Of a stretch of 21,019 nt of DNA, positions 1 through 8,601 are shown in pieces. Position numbers and translations under genes: made by a program. Within the stretch, counting starts at the first letter, position 1. The number at the start of each line of letters is the position of its first letter. The notes beneath the pieces were generated by a model, which saw only the letters and a list, made by a program, of their open reading frames with translations, made no database searches and was not told the DNA's origin. The stretch comes from a virus, in the IMG/VR virus record IMGVR_UViG_3300008107_000879, positions 1 through 21,019 of that record; one strand, written 5' to 3'.

Positions 1-3000
1 TTCCTAACTCCTTCGTCTGCCAGTTTTGTTTTCTCTGCTTCAAGTGTTGTTTTTTGTGCGGCAACACCCTTAGCATTTAGGTCATACATACCCTTGCTTG
101 TGTAGGCTTTTGTTTGTGCATCCATTCCAGCACCAAATGCTTTGCCTTTACTAACTCCAGCAATTGCTGCACTAGAGGTTGTGGCTTTAACGCCAGAACC
201 ATTATTATCTTTGTCGTCTTTGCCATCTTTACCATTGCCACCAGTTCCACCAGTGCCACCAGTAGTAGGGTTGTATGGCTTTATAAGTGCCAAAGCCTGT
301 CCAGACTTAAGAACACTAGCCATGTGCTTTGCAGACTTGAGTGCATTTTGCTGAATGTTAAACTGGTACTGTTCTTCTTTAAGTTTGTATCCTGCAATCT
401 TTTCAGCATTACCTTCAAGAATTGCTTCTAGTTTTGTACGGTCAGTAAGAACACCATTAATACTAACCTCAATGCTTTCAAGTTCGTTCTTCCTAGCAGT
501 TTCTAGATTTGCTTTAGCATCTTCCAGGGCTTGCTTTTGAGAATTTTGTTGAGCCTGGAAAGCAGCCTTTGCAGCAGCAGCAATATCACCCTTTGACAGA
601 GCGTCTGCAAGTGTAAGAGTGTCTGCTTGTTTTTGGTTATTTCTATCTTGAAGTTTTCCAATTTCGTCAAGAGCCTTGGCACGAGCATTATACTTGTCGT
701 TAACTTTCTTTTCTTTAGTTGCAATTACGTCAAGACCAGCCTGATACAATTCATTGTCTTTTGCTAGTCTTTCTGCAGGAGTTGCAAGAACATAGGTAAG
801 ACCAATTTCACTCGCATCCTTAATTTCCTTCAACTTCTTTAGAAGTGCTCCAGCATTAGCCCTTAATTTACCAGTCTTCTTATCAACAATTCTATTCTGC
901 TCTTCTTCAGTACCGTTCATAAAGTCTCTAATAATTTCTGCATCCGCACCTTGAGCCTTCATCAATACTGCAATACCGCCCATTTGCTTGACTGCTGCAC
1001 TTCCGTACTTCATAATTGCCTTGTATGATGCATCCCAACCAACGGTGAGTTTTTGCTGCCAGTTGTTTGCTTCACGAAGCATCTTTACATATGGGTCAAG
1101 GATTGATGGGTCTGGACCTTGCTTTGTTGATGTGTCCTGAGCGGAACCTGGTCCAGTAGTATTGTCTACACCAAATGATGTAACTGTTCTGTCTGCTTGG
1201 TATGCCGCATAGTCAGCAAACGTAAGGCTCTTATTTCCTTGTTCACTTTGCCAAACCTTAAAGGCAGCCATCATATCTTTATCGCCCTTCATGGCAAGAA
1301 TTTGCTGAAGTTCTGTCATAAACACTACCTTATTTGCTTTATTGTATTTGTTAAAGGTTGCAAACTTAGACTTTAGTGCTGCAATACCGTCTTTACTTCC
1401 TTCTAAGAATTTAGTTGCAATAGGAAGAGTAATTGTCTTTTCCTTCTTTAGTTTTTCAATATTTTCATTAAACTTAATCATCTTGTCTTCATTTTGAATT
1501 GAGAAGTTTACAATTGCTTCGCTTGCCTTACCCTTAAAGACACCCCTGGTTTTGTTAGCAAGTTCTAGAGCATTGTTTGTTTGCATTAGTTTTGCAGGGT
1601 CCATAGTAGAAGCATCAGTTAGATATTTCTCTTTAAGTTTTGCGTCTGTAATGTTCGCTGAAAGACCTAGTGCACGGTTCGCTTCTACTGGGCTATTTGT
1701 AAGTAGATTAGTAAGGTTTGTCATACCCTCGGCTGAACCACCAAACACCTGTGAAGCAGTGTTTGCCTGACTAATTCCAAGTTGCTTAGTAGCAATAGCA
1801 GACTTAATAAAGTTTTCTTGTCCCTGAGTTCCAGCAGAATTGTCAATTGCTTCTCTTGCCAGTTTGGCTTGAGTCTCCATTCCAGTACCCTTGTAGGCTT
1901 CTTCAATAGACTTGTTAAGTTCGTCGCTTGTGGCAACCTGAGTATTGAATAGAATTCCCCAACCAGTGCTCTGGTCTTCAAGAGTTTTTAATAGTTCTTG
2001 GTTAGTCTTCTTGTTTGCTTCTAACAATTCTCCTTGGTCAATTAGATATTGATTTTCAAGTTTTGTAGCCTCTGCTATATCTCCAGCCGCACGAGCACTA
2101 GCAATTCTCTTTTCATAGGACAACTGTAATGAGTCAACCATTTGCTGCTCAACCTCTAGGGTATTTTGAATAGACTCAGAAAGTGCTGCAGCCTGTTTTG
2201 TAATCTGTTCTTGATACATAACACCTGCAATAACCATTCCAGTAAGTGCTCCAGCAATAGTTCCAATGATTGGAACTGCAGAACCTGCTGCTGCTAGACC
2301 AGCAATAATTGTTCCTGTTCCTGCAATTGCAAGACCGCTTCCAGCAAGAGCGGAGGCTCCAAGAGCCACTGCACCACCAACAGCAAGACCAGCACCTGCA
2401 CCAACAACAGCACCAGTAGCAGTACGACCTGCTTGAACACCATTGTTTGCTTCTGCTCCAGTCTGAGCCATTGCAGCGGCATTACCTCTAACCTGGTCCA
2501 TAGAAGACTCAATAATCTTCATTCTAACTTCTAGGGGGTCGTTAGCAAGGTTTTCACCATTAGGACCCATAATGTCTGTAAGGCTTGCAGAAACATTTAG
2601 ACCAAAGTTCATGTCGCCCATCTCTGTTCCTAGGTTTGCTGCAATACTTCTTGCCTGTGCAGGATTCATTACACCAGTAGCAATTGCTTCTGACAACTGA
2701 TTTGTAATTAATTTTTGTGCATTTTCAATTCCCCCACCCTTTGCAATTTCAGTATCAACAGATTTAACTAAGTCCTTACCTGCGTCTGTTTTCATATAGG
2801 ATTCACCGAAGGTTGTCTTACCCTGAACAATATTAAAGAACTGACCACCACTTGTTTCACGGCGTTTATCCATAGCCTCAGTACCAGTTACCTTTTTAGA
2901 AAACTCTGCAAACTTTGCCATTGCTTCATTGCTAGTACCCATCTTCTTTTCTAAATCAGACGATTCCTTGGCTAGTTTGTTAAGGTGTTCATTAATTTGG

Positions 3001-6000
3001 AATGCTGCAACACCAATAGCAGCAAATCCTGCTACCACCAATCCAGCAGGACCAGGGATTAGAGACATGGCTGTGGTGGCAGCACCGATTGGACCCATTG
3101 CTGCTTGAGCAGCCTCGCCAACCTTACCTGGAATAGTTGATGCTAGACCAGCAACAGTTGTAAGAGCATACATGGCAGACTGTACTTTACCAGTTGTTTC
3201 ATTTCTAGTAAACGCACCAGAAATTTTTCCAGCAAGACCCTTGCCAGCAAGACCTTTATCAAATCTAGCCTTTTCTTCCTTTGACATTTGGTCGTAACCA
3301 GCATTAACCCTCTTTTGATTGTCTGCAATTCTCTTGTTTTCTATTTCTTCTTGTTTTGCTCTTTCTTGTTCTTGCTTAATCTGTTTGCGAATTTCTTTAT
3401 CAGTTATCTTAGTTTCTTTAGTAACTTCAGCAACTCCGTCTGCTGCCTTGATAACTTTGTCTGCTGCTGTGCCTTGTAACTGTGACAGCCTTAATGCCTC
3501 TGCATCTTTCTTCTTGCTCAAATCATCCATTACCTTGACTGGTAGTGGACGACCTTCGTTATAGGAATCACCGATGTAGCCACCACCTTCGTAACCAATA
3601 ATTCCACCGTTAGCATACCCTGGAATATTGCCAGCAATCATTTGCTGAATAAGTGGGCGGTTCTTTGCTGCTGACTTAGCAGGAATAACAGCCTCGCCTG
3701 GAGACAGCATAGCAGGAACTACATCGCCAGCACCCTTTGGTCCTGGAACCGAGAACACTCCGTTGGCGTATCCAGGAATTGTTCCACCCATATTTAGTTT
3801 AAGTGGATTGTAAGTAGGAATACCAAGAAGACTAATAGCACCACGAGTCTTAGCCATGTCGTCATAGAATTCTTCAATGTCGTAGTACTTCATGTAAGCA
3901 GATGTTTTGTCATACTTCATCTGTTCTGGTTTGCGATAGTCTTTATCTCTTCTAGCAATGACCTTGATGCCGTTCATATCAATGCCAAGTTTTTGTAGGG
4001 TCTCAATAGTGTATGGCTCGTAGAAGTCTGGGCGAGCGGTCATAAGTAGAATCTTGTTGCCACGAGCCTGAGCAGCCTTTAGTGCAGCAAGACCTGCTGG
4101 AATTCCCTTCGGGTCTTTAGCAACTTCCTTGTACCACTTCTTTTTTTGGTCTTCTGGAAGTTTTTCGTTTTCTGCTTGGTGCTGTGCCATGAATGACGAT
4201 AGGTCAAGAAGGGTGTCGTCAATATCAAATACTGAGGCTTTTGGTTTGACGCTTCGTTTGCCGCCGACGTTGTCAGTTCCTTCTGCAAACTTTTGAGCAG
4301 ACATAAAAGCCTTCTCGTCAAAAACGTTTTGGTCTGATACTGAAGTAATACTAGCAAGCAATTCGTCGTAACTTGAAATACCAGTTAGTGAGCGTCTAAA
4401 CGAGCCTGGTGGGATAGACGAGCCACGAAGTTTAAGGTCTTCTGGCAGTGCTGCTGGTGCTGCTCCAGAAGCAATCCAAGATGCTCTTGACGATTCTTGC
4501 TGTGCTCTTTTTTCTGGTTTACTGCTAGAACTTGCTAATGCGAATCTTCCAATTTTTATTTTTGTTCCAGCAAAAACAACGTCTTTTCCATTTGGTGCAA
4601 ATTCTGCAATTCCAGATGCAAGAAGATGTCTAAGTTTTCCATCTGCATTTTTACCCAAATCTGCACGGATACTGCCTACGGTATTTGAACGCTCAAGAAG
4701 TCTGTTTGCTACTTCGGCGGAATCTCCGCCCATTGCAACAGAAGAGAAAAGTGCTTCTCTTGTTCCATCTGCCAAGATTGGGTCAATTACATTTTTACCA
4801 GCAGCCACTCTAACTGTTGTGCTACCAATTGTATCTTCAATTTGAGCAAGCGTATTATTTAGTCTACCTGGAACTCCAGCAGCCTTAGCACTTGAATTAA
4901 ACTTGCCCTGAATTGAGTTCCAAACTTTTTGGAAAATAGGAGGAACAATTCCACCCTTGCCAGGAATTAGTCTTTGATTGACCCAGGTTGGAAGGTCTGC
5001 TGTCAGGTTTCCAAGAACTGTAATATACTGCAGGTGTTCATCTTTTAGTCCTGGGTAAATTGCTTCAATCTGTGCTCTAACCGCAGGGTCATTTTTGTCA
5101 AGTTCTCTTTGTGTGTGTGATGCTTGAGTTAGACCTGCAAAGCCACCATCCTCAAACTTCTTTGGTGGAACTGCAGAGTGCATAACCTGATACTTAGCCC
5201 AGTCAACACTCAAACCTCCACGAAGTCTTTGTTGCATTGCCTGATAGGCAACTGTTTCTTCTGGTGACATTGGACCAAAGCCAGCAATTGTAGCATCAAG
5301 TTTTGGAATTACTTTTTGAATTTCAGCCTTCATGGTTGCATCGTATTCTGCAGGTGTCATCTTTGAAACCATTTCAGATGTTGCTTCAGCAAAGAATCTC
5401 TTAGCACCACCCTTTACACCAAGCAGGTTGATGATGGCTTGTTCTTCCATAGAGTTAATAGCACTACCGAGAGCACGTTTACCAGATGCTCTTCCAAATA
5501 CACCAGCAGTTCCTACGTCAGCAAGTACGTTGCCGCCAAGGTTTCCAACACCAAGGTCTTTATCTCCACGAAGAAGTGAGGCAACAAGTTGTGTAAAGTA
5601 TTGGTCTTGTGTGAATGTGTTTGGAATATCTGCAATTCTAGAATCAAGTGCTGACTCAAGAACAATAAACTTACGCTGATTCTCTGGGTCAGTTGGGTCC
5701 ATCATTACACGAATCTCTTGCTTCGGTGCTACAAGACTGTGAGCGTCACGAGCAATGGTTGTTCCACGGACTTCTGCTAGTGCAGACGTAAGGTCCATCT
5801 GTGGCTTAACAAATACCCTTGTTCCGTCTGGCTTTTCGTAGATACCTCCAACGCTAAATGCTGGGAATGAGTGTCCAGTAGTTGGAGAAATCTGGGTACC
5901 AAAATCAGTAGGTGGGACGTTTGCGTAAGGACCAGCCTTTACCTCGTCGCTAATTTCCTTTAGTTGTAGACCTGTTCTACCGAGTCCTTCTGTTTGCTTT

Positions 6001-8213
6001 TGTGTGAGTGGTCCATAAACACTCTGACGCATACCAGCACCAGTAGTACCATTTTCAAATCCAGGAAGGTTTCCTCTAACCATACCAGCAATTACAGGGG
6101 CATACTTCTTTGCATTCTTAGCAGGGATAACTGCTTCACCTGGAGATAGTAGTGCTGGAACAATATCTCCTGCACCTGCTGGACCAGGAACCATAGACAC
6201 ACCATTAGCGTACTTCTTTGGTGTCATTGCATTCGGGTTGCCCACAGGAACGTTTGGAACACCAGAGAATGCTTGCTGGGCTTGGATAGCATTTCTGTAT
6301 GCAGCAGTCAATTCATTTACAGCACCTGCTTCAGAAGTAAATGTTTGACGAAGTTTTGCGTGAGCCTGGTCAAGCGATGCTGCAATTGCTGCACCCTTAA
6401 GTTGTTCACTTGTCATATATCCTGTTTGTTCACCAAGGATGTCAGAAGGCTTTGTGGTCTTGTTTATGAAGCCCTTCATGTTTGTAAAAAGTTTCATAAT
6501 GTTTGCAACACCGTTGGCAATTAGACCAAATGTCATTAGCAGCAATGGACCAATACCAGCCACAGCAGTAACTAGAATAGTAATGAAAGATTTTGTTCCT
6601 TCACTTAGGTTATTAAAACCATCAAGTATTTTGGTAACAAATTCAATAATTGGTGTTACAGCCTTTAGAAATGCTTCTCCGACTGGAGCAAGTTTTGCTT
6701 GCATGTCTTGGATAGACTTTTGAAACTTGAACATTGGGGAGTCTGAAATCTTGCTTAATTCTCGTTCTGAAAGAACTGCCAATTCTTCTGTTGTTTGTTT
6801 TGCAAGTCCTGCAACAGTACTAGCCTGGCTGCCCTCTTTAATTACGTTCTGAAATAGTGTTGAAATACGAGAGAACTGAAACTTTCCAAACATTTGCTCA
6901 ATGGCACGAGCACGGTTAAGTGGGTCAAGGGTGTCCAAAGCCTTACCCATTTCAATAACAGTTCCCTTAACGTCCCCCTTGTTAGCCTCTACAATACCCT
7001 TGATGCTAATTCCAAAACTAGACATAAACTCTGATGCTTTTTTGCTTGGGTTGATTAGGGACGCAAGACCAGACTTAAGTGCGTTAGCACCTTCAGATGC
7101 ATTAATGCCACCTTCCTTCATTGCTGTCAGGAAGAATGTAAGGTCTTCTACGTCTCCACCGAGTTGCTGAATAACTGGTGCTGCTTTTGGAATAGCAATT
7201 GTAAGGTCTTCGATGGAAGTTACGGTTTGGTTTTCTACTGCGTTTAGGAAGTTAATCTTTCCAGAAAGGTCTTCGGTAGCAATACCAAATGCGTTAGTTA
7301 GTGATATTGTTGTTTCAAGTGCTTGGCTCTGGTCTACCTGACCCAATACAGCAAGTCTGCTTGCTTCAGAAATTTGAGCAAGAAGGTCTGCTCCAGTCTT
7401 ACCCATTGCAGCAGCCTTGGCTGCCATGTCCATAGTATCTGAAATGGCAACACCATATTTTGTAAATTCACTTGCAAGTTTACGAACATTGCCAACCATC
7501 TTTTCTGTTTCGTCTGACGTTGTGTTAATGTCTCCGTATACACGTCTAAAGGAAATAGAAGCCTTTTCAATTTCCATGTAGGCTTTGGCAGCAGCAGAAC
7601 CCATTAGGGTAAGTGGTACTGTAAAACCAACCATAAGTTGGCGACCAGCCCACTGAGTATTTTTACCAAAGTTTAGTAGGTTTGTAGAACCCTGTGTCAT
7701 TAGTTGATTAAATAGTTGCTGACGTTGTGCAGCCATCTGGGTTTTTGTACCCAAATTTTCCATGTCAAGGGCAAGCGGTCGCACGGCAATGGCTTTCATT
7801 GCACCATTAGCATCACGACCTAATTTAATGTATTGAGTCTGTAGGTCTTTTACTCGTTCACGAGCAACTTGGTTAATTGTTTCAAATTCAGATTTGAATA
7901 GTTTACCAAAAGATTTTGATGCTCCACCAGCATAGCGGAAGTACTCACCCATTGTGAGTTTGTTCTTTTCAAGTGCTCCTGTGAAACGTTCTGCACTTGT
8001 TTGGATTGTTTGAATGTTTGCTTGAAACTTGCCAGTTGCGTTAACTGAGTTTACAAGATTTTGCTGCATCTGTCTTGCAGCCAGTGCATTGTCTGCACCT
8101 GCTTTTCGCATGGCTTGCTGAAAGGCTGATATTTGCTGTTGCAAAAGTTTTAGTTGCGCCAGAGCATCTGACGTATCTATATTTACTTTTACATTGGATT
8201 CAATATCAGCCAT
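1..8213 (-). CDS. Tape measure protein, giant, with embedded enzyme-like domains (partial at left edge)
   Basis: One open frame runs from the ATG at 8213 to the window edge with no stop: 2737 complete codons, end not seen. Tape measure proteins set tail length and are ejected with the DNA. Residues 1-190 are helical and Gln-rich. Residues about 190-470 match the TP901-type tape measure core (PLTLMGSAAAKAYMEIEKA, then a conserved stretch ending near EQMFGKFQFSRI). A hydrophobic segment lies at about 545-578. Two 54-residue Gly/Pro motifs (669-722 and 1483-1536) bracket a kinase-like and a HAD phosphatase-like domain. Further hydrophobic Gly/Ala-rich stretches lie at 1681-1738 and 1932-1998. 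The C-terminal part is coiled-coil-like, with a Gly/Asp/Asn linker near 2650-2672. The gene follows the chaperones by 18 bases, the standard place, with only a weak GGTGTGG ribosome site. I see no peptidoglycan hydrolase motif in the visible part. The family call is firm; the domain roles are inference. Confidence 0.95.
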   Translation of the reverse strand, partial: MADIESNVKVNIDTSDALAQLKLLQQQISAFQQAMRKAGADNALAARQMQQNLVNSVNATGKFQANIQTIQTSAERFTGALEKNKLTMGEYFRYAGGASKSFGKLFKSEFETINQVARERVKDLQTQYIKLGRDANGAMKAIAVRPLALDMENLGTKTQMAAQRQQLFNQLMTQGSTNLLNFGKNTQWAGRQLMVGFTVPLTLMGSAAAKAYMEIEKASISFRRVYGDINTTSDETEKMVGNVRKLASEFTKYGVAISDTMDMAAKAAAMGKTGADLLAQISEASRLAVLGQVDQSQALETTISLTNAFGIATEDLSGKINFLNAVENQTVTSIEDLTIAIPKAAPVIQQLGGDVEDLTFFLTAMKEGGINASEGANALKSGLASLINPSKKASEFMSSFGISIKGIVEANKGDVKGTVIEMGKALDTLDPLNRARAIEQMFGKFQFSRISTLFQNVIKEGSQASTVAGLAKQTTEELAVLSERELSKISDSPMFKFQKSIQDMQAKLAPVGEAFLKAVTPIIEFVTKILDGFNNLSEGTKSFITILVTAVAGIGPLLLMTFGLIANGVANIMKLFTNMKGFINKTTKPSDILGEQTGYMTSEQLKGAAIAASLDQAHAKLRQTFTSEAGAVNELTAAYRNAIQAQQAFSGVPNVPVGNPNAMTPKKYANGVSMVPGPAGAGDIVPALLSPGEAVIPAKNAKKYAPVIAGMVRGNLPGFENGTTGAGMRQSVYGPLTQKQTEGLGRTGLQLKEISDEVKAGPYANVPPTDFGTQISPTTGHSFPAFSVGGIYEKPDGTRVFVKPQMDLTSALAEVRGTTIARDAHSLVAPKQEIRVMMDPTDPENQRKFIVLESALDSRIADIPNTFTQDQYFTQLVASLLRGDKDLGVGNLGGNVLADVGTAGVFGRASGKRALGSAINSMEEQAIINLLGVKGGAKRFFAEATSEMVSKMTPAEYDATMKAEIQKVIPKLDATIAGFGPMSPEETVAYQAMQQRLRGGLSVDWAKYQVMHSAVPPKKFEDGGFAGLTQASHTQRELDKNDPAVRAQIEAIYPGLKDEHLQYITVLGNLTADLPTWVNQRLIPGKGGIVPPIFQKVWNSIQGKFNSSAKAAGVPGRLNNTLAQIEDTIGSTTVRVAAGKNVIDPILADGTREALFSSVAMGGDSAEVANRLLERSNTVGSIRADLGKNADGKLRHLLASGIAEFAPNGKDVVFAGTKIKIGRFALASSSSKPEKRAQQESSRASWIASGAAPAALPEDLKLRGSSIPPGSFRRSLTGISSYDELLASITSVSDQNVFDEKAFMSAQKFAEGTDNVGGKRSVKPKASVFDIDDTLLDLSSFMAQHQAENEKLPEDQKKKWYKEVAKDPKGIPAGLAALKAAQARGNKILLMTARPDFYEPYTIETLQKLGIDMNGIKVIARRDKDYRKPEQMKYDKTSAYMKYYDIEEFYDDMAKTRGAISLLGIPTYNPLKLNMGGTIPGYANGVFSVPGPKGAGDVVPAMLSPGEAVIPAKSAAKNRPLIQQMIAGNIPGYANGGIIGYEGGGYIGDSYNEGRPLPVKVMDDLSKKKDAEALRLSQLQGTAADKVIKAADGVAEVTKETKITDKEIRKQIKQEQERAKQEEIENKRIADNQKRVNAGYDQMSKEEKARFDKGLAGKGLAGKISGAFTRNETTGKVQSAMYALTTVAGLASTIPGKVGEAAQAAMGPIGAATTAMSLIPGPAGLVVAGFAAIGVAAFQINEHLNKLAKESSDLEKKMGTSNEAMAKFAEFSKKVTGTEAMDKRRETSGGQFFNIVQGKTTFGESYMKTDAGKDLVKSVDTEIAKGGGIENAQKLITNQLSEAIATGVMNPAQARSIAANLGTEMGDMNFGLNVSASLTDIMGPNGENLANDPLEVRMKIIESSMDQVRGNAAAMAQTGAEANNGVQAGRTATGAVVGAGAGLAVGGAVALGASALAGSGLAIAGTGTIIAGLAAAGSAVPIIGTIAGALTGMVIAGVMYQEQITKQAAALSESIQNTLEVEQQMVDSLQLSYEKRIASARAAGDIAEATKLENQYLIDQGELLEANKKTNQELLKTLEDQSTGWGILFNTQVATSDELNKSIEEAYKGTGMETQAKLAREAIDNSAGTQGQENFIKSAIATKQLGISQANTASQVFGGSAEGMTNLTNLLTNSPVEANRALGLSANITDAKLKEKYLTDASTMDPAKLMQTNNALELANKTRGVFKGKASEAIVNFSIQNEDKMIKFNENIEKLKKEKTITLPIATKFLEGSKDGIAALKSKFATFNKYNKANKVVFMTELQQILAMKGDKDMMAAFKVWQSEQGNKSLTFADYAAYQADRTVTSFGVDNTTGPGSAQDTSTKQGPDPSILDPYVKMLREANNWQQKLTVGWDASYKAIMKYGSAAVKQMGGIAVLMKAQGADAEIIRDFMNGTEEEQNRIVDKKTGKLRANAGALLKKLKEIKDASEIGLTYVLATPAERLAKDNELYQAGLDVIATKEKKVNDKYNARAKALDEIGKLQDRNNQKQADTLTLADALSKGDIAAAAKAAFQAQQNSQKQALEDAKANLETARKNELESIEVSINGVLTDRTKLEAILEGNAEKIAGYKLKEEQYQFNIQQNALKSAKHMASVLKSGQALALIKPYNPTTGGTGGTGGNGKDGKDDKDNNGSGVKATTSSAAIAGVSKGKAFGAGMDAQTKAYTSKGMYDLNAKGVAAQKTTLEAEKTKLADEGVR
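2220..2420 (-). other. Glycine-zipper-like hydrophobic segment in the tape measure protein (residues about 1932-1998)
   Basis: About 65 residues consist almost only of Gly, Ala, Val, Ile and Leu, with small residues spaced as in glycine-zipper membrane helices, ending GMVIAGVMYQEQ. Two other hydrophobic stretches occur at residues about 545-578 and 1681-1738. Tape measure proteins often carry such segments, and some are thought to insert into the host membrane during DNA entry. Membrane insertion here is inference. Confidence 0.6.
3606..3767 (-). repeat. Gly/Pro-rich tape measure motif, copy B (residues 1483-1536)
   Basis: This second copy starts at ANGVFSVPGP, contains VVPAMLSPGEAVIPAK and ends NIPGYANG, followed by a Gly-rich linker (GGIIGYEGGGYIG). 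Together with copy A it brackets residues 723-1482, which hold the kinase-like and HAD-like domains. Confidence 0.85.
3780..4250 (-). other. HAD-superfamily phosphatase-like domain inside the tape measure protein (residues about 1322-1478)
   Basis: All four HAD motifs are present in order. Motif I is FDIDDTLLD with nucleophile Asp1330, acid/base Asp1332 and Thr1334. Motif II is LLMTARPD with Thr1392. Motif III is a lysine in the stretch RKPEQMKYDKT (Lys1428, Lys1433 or Lys1436). Motif IV is EFYDDMAKTRG with Asp1451-Asp1452. Spacing (62 residues from I to II, about 59 from II to IV) and the trailing LLGIPTYNP resemble polynucleotide 3'-phosphatase and acid-phosphatase-like HAD domains. The domain is in frame within the tape measure protein, just before the second Gly/Pro motif copy. 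HAD enzymes hydrolyse phosphate esters; the substrate cannot be read from sequence. Catalytic residues look intact, so activity is plausible. Confidence 0.75.
5484..5861 (-). other. Candidate kinase-fold core inside the tape measure protein (residues about 785-910)
   Basis: The translated segment reads like the nucleotide-binding core of protein-kinase-like, HipA-like or PI3/4-kinase-like folds. A Gly-containing strand turn (SVGGIYEKPDG, from S787) is followed by RVFVKP with Lys803, the beta-3 lysine candidate. Next come a helix with Glu814, a hinge-like KFIVLESAL, a helix QDQYFTQLVASLL, then GDKDLGVGN with Asp886 and Asn891 five residues apart as in catalytic loops. ADVG (Asp899-Val-Gly901) sits where the metal-binding DxG motif would. 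Helical sequence follows to about residue 1000 and could be the rest of a C-lobe. The assignment is by motif spacing only. It could be an inactive pseudokinase or a chance resemblance, and the substrate is unknown. Confidence 0.45.
6048..6209 (-). repeat. Gly/Pro-rich tape measure motif, copy A (residues 669-722)
   Basis: This protein-level repeat starts at ANGVSMVPGP and includes GAGDIVPALLSPGEAVIPAK, ending NLPGFENG. Motifs of the type PG.G.GD.VPA.LSPGE.VI are common in tape measure proteins. By my count it is identical to copy B at 37 of 54 residues with no gap. Synonymous positions have drifted, so the duplication is not recent. Confidence 0.85.
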
Positions 8214-8231
8214 TCAACCACACCGACTTTA

Positions 8232-8558
8232 TTAGCCGTTAATTAGACCACCCATTAGCGAGGCTTCGCTAAGTTTGATACCAGATGCCTCTTCGACAAT
8301 CTTGTATACGGTAGGAAGGTCTAGAAGTTCTTCCAGTGCCTTCAGGTCTGTTGCTTGTTCTGGAGCATACTGCTTCATAGCAATCTGCACACACTCCATG
8401 AGAAGAGTCATTGACTTCTCATTGTTGTCTGCTACTTCTGCGATACCCTCAAACTTTGTCATAAAAGGGCGAAGAAGTGAGATTTTTAGTGGACGGACAG
8501 AAATCTTTGTACCGTCTAGTAGTTCTACAGTTTTAGTTTCATTGATAGTTGTAGACAT
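8232..8558 (-). CDS. Tail assembly chaperone, short form (108 aa)
   Basis: This small protein lies directly upstream of the tape measure gene, the standard place for chaperones that coat the tape measure protein while the tail tube polymerises. Residues 11-96 align with residues 11-94 of the neighbouring 235-residue protein at about half identity by hand (shared VEL.DGT, PLKI, ECV.IAMKQY, DLPT.YKI). It lacks that protein's C-terminal extension, so it corresponds to the short G-like product that most phages make from a frameshifting gene. The ATG at 8558 is set by a strong AAGGAGG at 8563-8569. A TGn-type extended -10 lies at 8584-8592. No overlapping downstream frame exists into which a frameshift could extend it, because the tape measure gene starts 18 bases after the stop. 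Confidence 0.85.
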   Translation of the reverse strand: MSTTINETKTVELLDGTKISVRPLKISLLRPFMTKFEGIAEVADNNEKSMTLLMECVQIAMKQYAPEQATDLKALEELLDLPTVYKIVEEASGIKLSEASLMGGLING

Positions 8559-8562
8559 GAAT

Positions 8563-8569
8563 CCTCCTT
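8563..8569 (-). promoter_or_regulatory. Strong ribosome binding site of the short chaperone
   Basis: AAGGAGG lies four bases before the ATG at 8558. It contrasts with the long-form gene, which has no Shine-Dalgarno sequence, and may help set a short-form excess. Confidence 0.75.
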
Positions 8570-8583
8570 ATGGTTTCTAGTCA

Positions 8584-8592
8584 ATTATAACA
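8584..8592 (-). promoter_or_regulatory. Candidate extended -10 promoter for the short chaperone
   Basis: TGT-TATAAT lies in the 43-base gap between the two chaperone genes, about 25 bases before the start codon, giving room for a short leader with the ribosome site. No clear -35 box is visible. Confidence 0.5.
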
Positions 8593-8601
8593 TAAAGAAT
8601 G

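Noticed and set aside
5332-5679. A 115-codon plus-strand open frame within the tape measure gene
   Set aside because: Antisense shadow of a fully open minus-strand frame that has recognisable tape measure and kinase-like motifs.
3606-6209. The segment between the Gly/Pro repeats as an intein
   Set aside because: No intein-type Cys/Ser start, no terminal His-Asn followed by Cys/Ser/Thr and no homing endonuclease motif; the repeats are protein motifs typical of tape measure proteins.
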